From Planctomycetales bacterium (GTDB taxonomy: Bacteria > Planctomycetota > Phycisphaerae > Sedimentisphaerales > Anaerohalosphaeraceae), in the NCBI GenBank assembly GCA_022615575.1, contig JAKEGM010000048.1, positions 1 through 49,016 of the forward strand: a stretch of 49,016 bases of DNA, written 5' to 3'. A model generated the notes under the pieces. That model saw only the letters and a list, made by a program, of their open reading frames with translations. It was not told where the DNA came from and ran no database searches. Positions 24,083-32,807 of the stretch are shown piece by piece. The position numbers and the translations under genes are program-made. How positions within the stretch are numbered: the first letter of the stretch is position 1; each line of letters begins with the position of its first letter.

Positions 24083-25267
24083 TTGGCAAAAGAACTTGCG
24101 AGCGTTTGTGTGGTGACGGGGCGGCAGACGGCAGCGATTGCCGGCATTGCGCTTCAAGGGGAAAACGCGCAACTAATTCTGGAACAGGTGTTTAAAAAAA
24201 ATCGGCCAAATTATCGGACCAGGCAGGAACTTGAACGGTGTTCCGAAAAACCGGGCGCAGGTCAGATACTGCATGGGTTTATAACAGACCAGGGACGGGT
24301 CATCGATGAGGTGGTGGTTGGCTGTGAGGGGCCGGATTTGTTTATGATTTTCTGTCACGGCAATCCGCTTCTGGTCGAGCGGATTGTCGGGGTACTTCAG
24401 TCCCGGGGTTCCGTGCTGAAGGATGCAGAAACATTTTTGTTCGAACGCTGCCGCAATCAGTCGGCCAATCTGATTGAAGCGGAAGCGAAACTGGCTATAC
24501 AGGCATCCGCAACGGTGAAAGGGACGCTGATTTTGCAGGCCCAGATAAACGGCGGCCTGACGCGATGGGCCGCCCAAACACTGGGAGCGATACATTCCGT
24601 TGATTCCAGCGATATTTGTCGGCAATGCCGCCGGATTCTGGAACAAAGCGAGATTGCCCGGCGGATTATCAACGGGGTGCGGATAGTGATTGCCGGGCCG
24701 CCCAATTCCGGCAAGAGCACACTGCTTAATCGGCTGGCGGGGCGGCAGGAGGCCATCGTTTCCGAAATGTCCGGTACGACGAGGGACTGGGTAAGCATTG
24801 CCTGCCGCATGGGGCCTCTGTACGCTGAATTCATTGACACGGCCGGACTGGATGAGACCCTGGCGGATAAAGATGCTGTCGAAAAGCGTGCCCAGCAGAT
24901 TACATCCCAACTGCTGGAAAACTGTGATTTGGTTTTGTATGTGCAGGATGTTACCAAAGACCACATGGACACCGATCGCCCTGCAGGAAAGCCAGTGGTA
25001 TATGTCTATAACAAGTGCGATTTGTTATCGGACGTTAAGTTGCCGGATTCAAATATGAAACGTGTTTTCGTAAGCGCCAAAGAGGGCATAGGGATTGAAT
25101 TAATGGCCGAAACAATCCGCCAGACACTTGGCGTAAGCGATTTTGATGTCAATACTCCGGTAGTGTTTACCGAACGACAACGAAAAATCGTTTCAAATAT
25201 TTTTGCCTTGGAGGGTCATTCCGCAAAATTATTATCGGACTTGCTTGGTTTTCAGCATGGCCTGTAA
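24083..25267 (+). CDS. MnmE/TrmE-like GTPase lacking the C-terminal CIGK motif
   Basis: 394 residues. The N-terminal part resembles the TrmE folate-binding domain (AAIAGIALQGENA, GRVIDEVVV, DLFMIFCHGN replacing the usual EIHCHGG). The GTPase domain has G1 GPPNSGKSTLL, G2 region SGTTRDWV, G3 DTAG and G4 NKCD. True MnmE (about 450 residues) ends in a CIGK-type sequence with the catalytic Cys for tRNA wobble-uridine modification; this protein ends SDLLGFQHGL with no Cys. It is therefore either a shortened MnmE or a paralogue with a different job. The start is a TTG with AAGGA upstream. The fold is sure; tRNA modification activity is doubtful. Confidence 0.8.
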   Translation: MAKELASVCVVTGRQTAAIAGIALQGENAQLILEQVFKKNRPNYRTRQELERCSEKPGAGQILHGFITDQGRVIDEVVVGCEGPDLFMIFCHGNPLLVERIVGVLQSRGSVLKDAETFLFERCRNQSANLIEAEAKLAIQASATVKGTLILQAQINGGLTRWAAQTLGAIHSVDSSDICRQCRRILEQSEIARRIINGVRIVIAGPPNSGKSTLLNRLAGRQEAIVSEMSGTTRDWVSIACRMGPLYAEFIDTAGLDETLADKDAVEKRAQQITSQLLENCDLVLYVQDVTKDHMDTDRPAGKPVVYVYNKCDLLSDVKLPDSNMKRVFVSAKEGIGIELMAETIRQTLGVSDFDVNTPVVFTERQRKIVSNIFALEGHSAKLLSDLLGFQHGL

Positions 25268-25472
25268 GAAGCAGCAAGACCGACCGGTTCGTTTTTAATC
25301 GCCCCATTCCGAAGTCGTATTCGGACTCTTTCACGTCCTGTTTTATCCTTACTTGCTTTTTTAGTTAAATGACAGGTTATTTGTGACGACAGTGAGATGT
25401 GTCTGTATGTGTATGCAGGCCTCTTTCTGCGATGGGCCTTCGAATGTAAAAGCAACTGAGAAGACGGGCATT

Positions 25473-26801
25473 ATGGAACGAAAAAAGACGCTGTCCGACA
25501 AACCGGAGAAAACCGATTCCGGAGCCAGTGTCAACACGCTTGACCGGCAGGAGACACAATTCCGGGTCAAGGAGCGACTGATGGACCACATGGTCTATCA
25601 CGTCCGCACGCTGTCAAACGCGATTGTCGGTTTCAGCGATCTGCTTCTGTCTGAAAATCTAAAATCCGACCAGGCCGAGTATGTCCGTGAAATCCGCGAG
25701 GCCGGTTACGGTTTGTCTTCACTGGTTGATGAAGCGATGGACTGGACATGCCTGCTGACCGGCCAGCTTGTAAATGTCAAGACACGCTGTTATCTGCCGG
25801 AGTTGATGGGCCGGATTGAAAATATATTGGCGTCAGCGGCAGGCGAGAAAGGTCTGTCGTACAGTATGTCGCTCGACCCGCGGCTTGGGACCATTATCCT
25901 TTGCGACTCGGAGCATTTGTTTAAATGCCTGCTCAGCGTGGTGTCCAATGCAATCCGCTACACTCGGCAGGGGTCGGTGCAGGTTTGTGTGCGGCTGGAT
26001 GACGGGGGCGAGAAACCCGTTGTTTGTTTTAATGTGATTGACAGCGGTCCCGGCATAGCGCCGGAAAAAATCGGGCGGATTTTTGACCCAACCTGGATTC
26101 CGGAAGAATCCGGCCCCAAAGCGATGAAACTGTTTGACCGGGGCCTGTTGGTGACGACCGGCTTATCGTTGACAAAACGGTTTTGCGAAGCGCTTGGCGG
26201 AACGATCGAAGTGGCCAGCCGGATCAATGTCGGCTCGACATTCTCGCTGCGGCTTCCGGTCGAAATCGAGTTATCCGCCCAGACGCCGGCGGACACAACG
26301 GCTTCCGCAGTCGCCCCTCCTGAATCGCCTTCGGCGGCAGCGCCGCGGGATCCCATATCCATTCTTCTGGCGGAGGATCAGCCGTCCAATCGAACGGTGA
26401 TTACACTGATGCTCGAGGCGCTTGGCGCCCGGGTCGATACGGCGCAGGATGGCGGCGAGGCCTTGGAAAAGGCGCAGCAAAGGGCTTACGACCTGATTTT
26501 GATGGATTTAAAAATGCCGCGGATGGATGGCCATGAAGCGGCTCGGCAGATTCGCCAGCGAAACATCCCAACCCCGATTATGGCGATGTCGGCCATGGTT
26601 GTTAATGAAGAGGAACAACGTGCGATTGCTGCGCTGTTTGACGGGTTTCTGGCAAAACCGGTGGACAGCCGGAAACTGGCCGAAATGATGACTCGATTTG
26701 CAGCGTCTTCTTCTCAAACGGCCGCTGACAAAGAACCTGTTGCGCGTTTTTCAGCAAACAGCGAAGAAGGAGAGACGATTACGTATGAATATAACCGATA
26801 A
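25473..26801 (+). CDS. Cytosolic hybrid sensor histidine kinase with receiver domain
   Basis: About 442 residues. The H-box region is MDHMVYHVRTLSNAIVGFSD, with the phospho-acceptor His kept but the usual Pro after RT replaced. The ATPase domain has the N-box VSNAIRYT, G1 DSGPGIAPEKIGRIFD and G2 TGLSLTKRFCEALGG. An Ala/Pro-rich linker leads to a receiver domain, ILLAEDQPSNRTV then LILMDLKMPRMDG with the phospho-acceptor Asp, and Lys in FLAKPVD. There is no membrane segment or obvious sensor domain. The start at the ATG 25473 is a choice; a GTG at 25383 adds 30 residues that look non-coding (VCMCMQ). It immediately precedes and slightly overlaps the region of the PilB-like gene, so it may control pilus or secretion output. 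Confidence 0.85.
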   Translation: MERKKTLSDKPEKTDSGASVNTLDRQETQFRVKERLMDHMVYHVRTLSNAIVGFSDLLLSENLKSDQAEYVREIREAGYGLSSLVDEAMDWTCLLTGQLVNVKTRCYLPELMGRIENILASAAGEKGLSYSMSLDPRLGTIILCDSEHLFKCLLSVVSNAIRYTRQGSVQVCVRLDDGGEKPVVCFNVIDSGPGIAPEKIGRIFDPTWIPEESGPKAMKLFDRGLLVTTGLSLTKRFCEALGGTIEVASRINVGSTFSLRLPVEIELSAQTPADTTASAVAPPESPSAAAPRDPISILLAEDQPSNRTVITLMLEALGARVDTAQDGGEALEKAQQRAYDLILMDLKMPRMDGHEAARQIRQRNIPTPIMAMSAMVVNEEEQRAIAALFDGFLAKPVDSRKLAEMMTRFAASSSQTAADKEPVARFSANSEEGETITYEYNR

Positions 26802-26823
26802 GCCGAACATAAAAGGTGAAAGC

Positions 26824-28596
26824 ATGCTTAAGGAACCGCATTACCCGCACTCAGCGTCTGCTGTGCAAGAGGGGATGCTCTTTGGTGACTGGCTGGTTCA
26901 GGAGGGGTGTATTACCGACCAGCAGCTTGCAGCGGCCCTCGAAGACCAGAAACAAAACGGCGGCCGACTGGGGCAGGCCCTGACGCGTCTGAAGTATCTG
27001 GAGAACAATCAGTTGCTCCGGCATCTGGCGGCCTATTTGAATTTGGACTTCATAACCCTGACGGATCCTTCCATTATTAACAAGGAACTGGCGCGCGGCC
27101 TCCCGGAAAATATCGCCAAGCGGTTCTGTGTTCTGGTGCTGGGAGCCGACGAAAATCACATCATTGTCGCAATGGCGGATCCGCTCAATGTGGTTGCCAT
27201 GGATACGGTTTCGGTGAAGCTCAAAAAATCTATCCATGTCGTACTGGCATCGGAGAGCGAGATTCTGCGGGCGATCGAGTATGTCTATCACGGCACCGAT
27301 GTCGAAGAACAGCAACTTCGCGACCTGGTCGAGTTGGAAGTCAGCAGTGATGAAGACGGCCTGATGGAAGAAGCCCTGGCGATGGAGGTTTCCTCGGCGG
27401 CGGCGTGCGCCGAAGATGCCCCTGTGATTCGCTTTGTGGATTTGCTGCTCAGCCAGGCCATCAAAAGCCGGGCCAGCGATATTCATATCGAGCCCCAGGA
27501 CAAGACCATGAGCATCCGGATGCGGATTGACGGGTTGCTGACGGAAATGGTGCCGCCGCCGCGAAAAATGCAGGCGGGGGTGATTGCGCGAATTAAGATT
27601 TTGTCTGAAATGGATATTGCCGAACGGCGCCTGCCGCAGGATGGCCGTTTCAAGATCAAACGCGGCCAGGGCAAGGAGGATATTGATGTTCGCGTCTCAT
27701 CGCTGCCGACGATTTACGGCGAAAAAATCGTGATGCGTATTCTCGATAAAGGAGCGGTCAATCACAGCTTGGACAATCTGGGCATGGAGCCGGACCTGCT
27801 GGCAAAGTTCAAGAGGACTCTCCAGCAGCCCCACGGCATTATTATTGTGACCGGACCGACCGGCAGCGGCAAGAGCACAACGCTGTATTCGGCGCTCAAT
27901 ACGCTGCGCGATCCGCATAAAAATATCACTACGGTCGAAGACCCGGTGGAATACCGGCTGGGAGGGGTCAATCAGACACAGGTTAAACAGGGCATCGGAT
28001 TGTCGTTTGCTTCCTGTCTGCGAACCATTCTGCGTCAGGACCCCGACATTATTCTGATTGGCGAAATCCGCGACAAGGAAACGATGGAAATTGCAATCAA
28101 GGCCTCGCTGACGGGACACCTGGTTCTCAGTACCTTCCACACCAATGATGCTCCCAGCGCCTTGAGCCGGCTGGTTTATATGGGACTTGAGCCGTATCTG
28201 CTGGCTTCGTCGCTGAACCTCATTCTGGCCCAGCGGCTTGTGCGGCGAATCTGCGACAAATGCAGAGAACCCCAGCCGCTGACGGATGCTCAGATGAAGC
28301 GGCTGCAGTTGACCCCCCAGCAAATGGCCGCTGCGTCATTTTTTGCGGGCAAGGGATGCTCGGAATGCGGCGGCAGCGGGTATCGTGGCCGTCTGCCGAT
28401 TTTTGAATTTTTGATTATGGACTCCCAAATCCGCGAAGCGCTGGCGAATGGCGCTCGGGAAACGCAAATCCGCGCGATGGTTCGTGAAAAAGGATACGGC
28501 AATCTGCTGGGCAGCGGGGTGGCCCGTGTTTTAGACGGACGGACGACGGCCGAAGAGATTCTTCGAGTGACCTACGCGGAAAACATGGAATCGTAA
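26824..28596 (+). CDS. Type IV pilus/type II secretion assembly ATPase (PilB/GspE)
   Basis: Hexameric motor ATPase that drives pilin polymerisation at the inner membrane. The N-terminal GspE-N domain (FGDWLVQEGCITDQQLAAAL) is followed by the ATPase core: SRASDIHIEPQ, Walker A GPTGSGKSTT (about residues 344-351), the Asp box, Walker B DPDIILIGEIRD and the His box LSTFHTNDA. A four-Cys zinc site is seen in CDKC and CSECGGSGYRGR. AAAGG lies 7 bases before the ATG at 26824; an ATG at 26785, overlapping the kinase gene, is an alternative. It begins the pilus/secretion block. Confidence 0.94.
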   Translation: MLKEPHYPHSASAVQEGMLFGDWLVQEGCITDQQLAAALEDQKQNGGRLGQALTRLKYLENNQLLRHLAAYLNLDFITLTDPSIINKELARGLPENIAKRFCVLVLGADENHIIVAMADPLNVVAMDTVSVKLKKSIHVVLASESEILRAIEYVYHGTDVEEQQLRDLVELEVSSDEDGLMEEALAMEVSSAAACAEDAPVIRFVDLLLSQAIKSRASDIHIEPQDKTMSIRMRIDGLLTEMVPPPRKMQAGVIARIKILSEMDIAERRLPQDGRFKIKRGQGKEDIDVRVSSLPTIYGEKIVMRILDKGAVNHSLDNLGMEPDLLAKFKRTLQQPHGIIIVTGPTGSGKSTTLYSALNTLRDPHKNITTVEDPVEYRLGGVNQTQVKQGIGLSFASCLRTILRQDPDIILIGEIRDKETMEIAIKASLTGHLVLSTFHTNDAPSALSRLVYMGLEPYLLASSLNLILAQRLVRRICDKCREPQPLTDAQMKRLQLTPQQMAAASFFAGKGCSECGGSGYRGRLPIFEFLIMDSQIREALANGARETQIRAMVREKGYGNLLGSGVARVLDGRTTAEEILRVTYAENMES

Positions 28597-28638
28597 AAAA
28601 AGCGATAACGGTAAAAATTTGTTTTTTGAAGGTCTGCT

Positions 28639-29841
28639 ATGAAAACGTTTGAATATGTTGCATGGGATTATTCGGGCAAATGCCATGAAGGCAGTCGGCA
28701 AACGGCCAGCCAGGAGGAACTGATGACCTTTTTGCAGAGCCAGCAGCTGACGCCGGCTGTCATCACGGAGGTTGTCGGGCCGGTGCAGGAAAAAGCGGCC
28801 CCTGTCCGTTACAAGAAAGTCAAGTCGGTGGACTTGTCCACGTTCTGCTGGCAGTTGAGCACGATGCTGTCCGGCGGACTTTCCATCACCAGCGCCATCC
28901 AGACGATTGCCGACGAAATCCCCAATCCGTATTTTGAGAGTGTACTCAAGAGCATTGCGGAAAAGATTGAAAAAGGAATGTCGCTGACCGATTGCGTTAA
29001 ACAATACCCGAGGGTCTTCAGCAAGCTGTGCTGTGCCATCGTTATGGCGGGCGAAGCGGGAGGGTCTATGGCCACAGCCCTTGAACGGCTGGCTGAACAT
29101 TACGAAAGTAAGGACAAGCTGGCGCGCAGAGTCAAAGGGGCGATGGCCTACCCGGCGTTTGTCATCGGTTTTATCATCTTGATTGTGATTGCACTGATGA
29201 CGCTGATTATTCCGCGATTTTCGACCATGTTTGAAGAATTCAACGGTGAACTGCCGGCTTTTACGCGGGGCTTTATGGCGGTCTATCATGCCCTGACCAA
29301 CAACGCCTTGTTTATTTTAGGCGGGGCGGTGCTGGCCGGCTTCGGGCTTTATCTCTACGGAAAAACCCCACGAGGGCACCTCCGATTCTGCCGTCTGCAT
29401 TTGTCGTTGCCGATCTTCGGAAAGATTACCCAGATGGCATTTGTGGCGATGTTCTGCAAAACGCTCAGCACCTTGATCGGGGCAGGCGTTTCGCTGCTGG
29501 ATGCGTTCGGGATTCTGGCGGATATGACCAATAACGACCTGCTGCGCAAAGGCGTACTGGATACGCGGGAAAAGATGGCCGAGGGCGTCAGTATTTCCCA
29601 AAGCATGGAACAATCGGGATTTTTCCCCGGCGTGGCGGTCAAGATGGCCCAGATCGGCGAAAACAGCGGTTCCTTATCGTCGGTGATGCAAAAAACATCT
29701 GAATATTATGAAAAAAAGGTCGATTCGCTGGTGTCGCTGATGCTGGGAATGCTGGAGCCGGTTCTGATAATAACCGTTGGCGCGATTGTGCTGGTGGTTA
29801 TTTTGGCGATGTATCTGCCGATTTTCTCGCTGTCGGTCTAA
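28639..29841 (+). CDS. Inner-membrane platform protein (PilC/GspF)
   Basis: 400 residues with two repeated GspF cytosolic domains and three membrane segments. Typical strings are FCWQLSTMLSGGLSI, VIMAGEAGGSMATALERLAE, GAMAYPAFVIGFIILIVIAL, FCKTLSTLIGAGVSLLDAFG and VKMAQIGENSGSLSSVM, with a final segment ILITVGAIVLVVILAMYLPI-like. It anchors the assembly ATPase and passes its motion to the pilin. GAAGG precedes the ATG. It lies 42 bases after the ATPase gene. Confidence 0.94.
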   Translation: MKTFEYVAWDYSGKCHEGSRQTASQEELMTFLQSQQLTPAVITEVVGPVQEKAAPVRYKKVKSVDLSTFCWQLSTMLSGGLSITSAIQTIADEIPNPYFESVLKSIAEKIEKGMSLTDCVKQYPRVFSKLCCAIVMAGEAGGSMATALERLAEHYESKDKLARRVKGAMAYPAFVIGFIILIVIALMTLIIPRFSTMFEEFNGELPAFTRGFMAVYHALTNNALFILGGAVLAGFGLYLYGKTPRGHLRFCRLHLSLPIFGKITQMAFVAMFCKTLSTLIGAGVSLLDAFGILADMTNNDLLRKGVLDTREKMAEGVSISQSMEQSGFFPGVAVKMAQIGENSGSLSSVMQKTSEYYEKKVDSLVSLMLGMLEPVLIITVGAIVLVVILAMYLPIFSLSV

Positions 29842-29956
29842 AAATAAACGCAGATAAGCGAAATTTGGTTAAGTTGCAAAGCAGTTTGTACGAAGAGACG
29901 ATAGAAGCCAACGGGCCTAAAGAGATAAAATGACACCTTTTTATAGGAGAACAGAA

Positions 29957-30349
29957 ATGAAGGTCAAAGGTTTTACATTGATTGAACTGATGGTGGTGAT
30001 TTTGATCGTTGGAATTCTGGCGGCTGCTTCGGTTCCAATGATGCGGGGTCGCATTGATTCGGCCAAGTGGTCGGAAGCCAATGCAACGGCCGGCACGATC
30101 AAGTCCGCGGTTCGGGTTTATTTTGCCGAACACGGGGAGTCCCCGACCGGCGCAGTGACCGGCACGAACATGAGTCTTCTTGGATTTACGACAGCCGATC
30201 TGACCGGCACCTATTTTCTGCCGGCCGACTACAGTATCTCCAGCGTGGATTCGAACGGAAATGCTGCGATAACGGTTACCAGCGATGGCTCGGGCAATAA
30301 ACCTGCCGCGGGCACAAAAACGCTGAGTACCACGGGAACATGGAACTGA
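29957..30349 (+). CDS. Major pilin/pseudopilin (PilA/GspG-like)
   Basis: 130 residues with a very short class III leader: MKVKG, cleavage, FTLIELMVVILIVGILAA. The Glu at position +5 of the mature protein is present. After the long N-terminal helix, the globular part is small, with ADLTGTYFLPADYSISSVDS and a repeat-rich C-terminus. AGGAG lies upstream. A strong terminator follows directly at 30380, so most transcripts should end here and this protein should be made in excess over the minor pilins. Confidence 0.9.
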   Translation: MKVKGFTLIELMVVILIVGILAAASVPMMRGRIDSAKWSEANATAGTIKSAVRVYFAEHGESPTGAVTGTNMSLLGFTTADLTGTYFLPADYSISSVDSNGNAAITVTSDGSGNKPAAGTKTLSTTGTWN

Positions 30350-30379
30350 GAAATCCGCCGTCTTGCGTTCGCAGGGAGG

Positions 30380-30419
30380 CGACAGGAGATCGGTCGACAT
30401 CTCCTGTCGTCTTTTTTTC
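30380..30419 (+). terminator. Terminator/attenuator between major and minor pilins
   Basis: CGACAGGAGAT (30380-30390) and ATCTCCTGTCG (30399-30409) form a perfect 11-bp stem with loop CGGTCGAC, followed shortly by seven T (30412-30418). It lies within a gene run on one strand and would partly stop transcripts after the major pilin. Confidence 0.9.
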
Positions 30420-30485
30420 TGTCTGCATCCGTCGGCTTGATTCTGGATGTTAATAGACATGCGGCAAGCGGCAAAAGGATTGACG

Positions 30486-31010
30486 ATGACCCGCGCAGAA
30501 ATCCATTTTCAGAGGGCAGAAAACCACCGGCTTGTGTGCCGCCCGGCATTTACGCTGACCGAAGCAATGATCTCCATCCTGATTGTCATGGTTTTGGCGA
30601 CGGGAGCGATGGGATATCAGTATTTCAGCGCTCGCGATGTTAAACACTCGGAAGTTCAGACCTCGGCCGCTCAGATAGCGATGTTGCTGTTGGAAAGCTG
30701 GAAGGGTGCCCAGGGCGATGCGGCGTTTAACCCGCTCAATGAATTCGCGGGGCAACTGGATATCCAAACGGCTGAGGCCGGTCCGTCATCGCCTGAAAAT
30801 ATGAGCGGGATTCCGCTGACACCGCTGGGCTTCTATACGGTTCGGATGCAGGGAGTCCATTATTATCTGACGCCCGCCTGGGATGCGCCGTCGATTTCGG
30901 AACCGATGCTGCTGAATGTTACGATTGCCTGGCGGCGAGATTATGCCCAGGGCCGGCTGTCGGGTGATGAACCGTTTGTGCGGTATTCAACCTTTTTTGT
31001 ACAGAACTGA
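30486..31010 (+). CDS. Minor pseudopilin, GspI/PilV-like (copy 1)
   Basis: 174 residues. A longer than usual basic leader (about 26 residues) ends before AFTLTEAMISILIVMVLATG, the prepilin cleavage and hydrophobic helix with Glu+5. The stretch LLLESWKGAQGDAAFNPL is matched by VLIEAWKGQKGTTDFDPT in the gene at 32808, so the two are paralogues. AAAAGG lies 7 bases before the ATG at 30486; earlier ATGs at 30447 and 30459 are less likely. Such minor pilins form the tip and start pilus assembly. Confidence 0.82.
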   Translation: MTRAEIHFQRAENHRLVCRPAFTLTEAMISILIVMVLATGAMGYQYFSARDVKHSEVQTSAAQIAMLLLESWKGAQGDAAFNPLNEFAGQLDIQTAEAGPSSPENMSGIPLTPLGFYTVRMQGVHYYLTPAWDAPSISEPMLLNVTIAWRRDYAQGRLSGDEPFVRYSTFFVQN

Positions 31011-31019
31011 CAAAAAACG

Positions 31020-31553
31020 ATGACCCAACGAGCCAAACCAATGTCGATGCGGGGTGTTACGATGGTCGAACTGATAACCGTCATGGCCCTGGTTTCGCTT
31101 ATTGTCCTTGGCGCCGGCGTACTGCTGGCCAACAGCCAGCGCAACCTGCATAATCAGTTTGAGCGGGTTTACGGCGATACAGCGACGGATAGTTATGCCG
31201 TTCAAAAATCTTTTGATGCGATCTGCCGAAAGGCCAGTTTGCGCAAGGCCGTTGTGGGGGAAGGGGGTCAATCGCTGGAACTTTATTATTGGCAGAGAGG
31301 TTCGGCCGCCTCTTCGCCGGAACAGTATGCCCGGTTTTATCGAGCGGATAACGAGGTATTTGTTGAGCACGGCACGCTTGCCGCTGGGACGTGGCAGCCG
31401 GATGCAGAGGTGCCGGTTTCGACAATCTGCATCGCGCGACATGTCGCATCGCTGCTGTTTGCGGCGGAGGGAACGTCCCTCCAGATGTATTTGACGTATG
31501 AGGACGCCGGCAAATTGCCGGTTGTCTGCTCATCCGTCCGCCATCATGATTGA
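31020..31553 (+). CDS. Minor pseudopilin, GspJ/PilW-like (copy 1)
   Basis: 177 residues. The prepilin motif is MRGVTMVELITVMALVSLIV, with Val instead of Phe at the mature N-terminus and Glu at +5. The following region (NSQRNLHNQFERVYGD, then FDAICRKASLR and ARFYRADNE) is mirrored in the gene at 33303. No good ribosome site is seen; translation may be coupled to the gene 9 bases upstream. Likely part of the pilus tip complex. Confidence 0.8.
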   Translation: MTQRAKPMSMRGVTMVELITVMALVSLIVLGAGVLLANSQRNLHNQFERVYGDTATDSYAVQKSFDAICRKASLRKAVVGEGGQSLELYYWQRGSAASSPEQYARFYRADNEVFVEHGTLAAGTWQPDAEVPVSTICIARHVASLLFAAEGTSLQMYLTYEDAGKLPVVCSSVRHHD

Positions 31554-31574
31554 AAAAGAGTAAGGACCCAAACC

Positions 31575-32786
31575 ATGCGTGTTTGGAGAATGAAAAAACA
31601 GCGAAACGGAGCGATTCTGGCATTGATGATGGTGGTGGTTCTGCTGCTGTCCATGGCCAGTTTGGCGATTATTGGGATCGGTCAGCAAGCCCGGCTTCGG
31701 ACTGTCCGCAGGACAGCCGAGGTTGCGGCGCGTTTTGCCGCCGATGCCGGGATTGAACGGGTATTGTATCAGATGAATCAGAAGCTGGCCGCGGGCACCT
31801 GGACACTCGACGATGTCCCCCTCTACAATGCACAGCCGCTGATCGGCTGCGATGCGGACTACACGGTTGCATTCACGGGAAATCTGGCCGGCGGCTATCA
31901 TGTCACATCGACGGGGCACTGCGGCGGACGAACCCGGACCGTGCGTGTCACCCTCCTGCTGACCAATCCGTTTGCACAGGATTATGCGGTTCTTTCAAGA
32001 AGCAGCATTGCGTTTAAGAGCAAATCGCGGGTGGGAGGATACAATTCCGCCGATCCGCTGGATACGGATGTCGCCGCGCGTATCGGTACGTTCAGTACAG
32101 CCGACGGCGCGATTGATATTTACAACGGCAGTACGGTCGATGCCGATGTTGTTGTCGGTCCCGGCGGTGACCCGCAGGAGGTGGTCAATCTGCATGGCGG
32201 CAGCGTGGAGAGGGAGTATTTTGTGATGCCGGTACCTCTCCAACTGCCGGTGATTGAGGCCCCCGACTATACGGCATCCCGGGGTCCCTTGTCCGTCAAA
32301 AATAATGTCGAACTCCTTGCGTCGGACAGCGGAAAATACACGAGCATCGCCGTCGCCAAAGGCAAAACGTTGACCATTGGCGGCGATTTAAAACTGTATG
32401 TGACGGGGAAAATCGATCTGGGCAGTGCGGCCAAAATCGAAGTGAAAGAGGCGGCCTCGCTGGATCTGTATTTTGACGGCGACCTTGACGCCAAAAACTC
32501 CGCCGGCATTTGCAATGCCAGCCGGGTTCCCTCCAGGGTCAAACTCTTTGGTACAGGGTCGAATCAAAAAATCGATTTGAAAAATGACGGGGCGCTGTAT
32601 GGCGTTGTGTATGCACCTGAAGCCGATATGACGGTTCACAACGAAGCCGATGTGTATGGGTCCGTGATTGTGAATCGGTTTGAATTGAAAAACGGCGGGG
32701 ATGTTTGTTACGACAAAGCGCTCAAAGAGGTATCCCTGGAGGATAAAGGGGTCCGGTTTGCGGTGACGCAATGGGAAGAACTGTAA
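31575..32786 (+). CDS. PilX-like protein with C-terminal polymer-type domain (copy 1)
   Basis: 403 residues. The N-terminus MKKQRNGAILALMMVVVLLL with the following RRTAEVAARFAADAGIERVL is the PilX/GspK-type start: a membrane helix with no standard cleavage motif, then a helix with Ala/Asp/Glu. The C-terminal part has beta-rich repeats (KLYVTGKIDLGSAAKIEV, LFGTGSNQKIDLKNDGALYG, VVYAPEADMTVHNEADVYGS), the domain common in planctomycete pilus loci and bactofilin-like in rhythm. It is probably exported and pilus- or surface-associated. Paralogue: 33886-35130. Confidence 0.78.
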   Translation: MRVWRMKKQRNGAILALMMVVVLLLSMASLAIIGIGQQARLRTVRRTAEVAARFAADAGIERVLYQMNQKLAAGTWTLDDVPLYNAQPLIGCDADYTVAFTGNLAGGYHVTSTGHCGGRTRTVRVTLLLTNPFAQDYAVLSRSSIAFKSKSRVGGYNSADPLDTDVAARIGTFSTADGAIDIYNGSTVDADVVVGPGGDPQEVVNLHGGSVEREYFVMPVPLQLPVIEAPDYTASRGPLSVKNNVELLASDSGKYTSIAVAKGKTLTIGGDLKLYVTGKIDLGSAAKIEVKEAASLDLYFDGDLDAKNSAGICNASRVPSRVKLFGTGSNQKIDLKNDGALYGVVYAPEADMTVHNEADVYGSVIVNRFELKNGGDVCYDKALKEVSLEDKGVRFAVTQWEEL

Positions 32787-32807
32787 ATCGAACGAAAGGA
32801 TGCAGGC

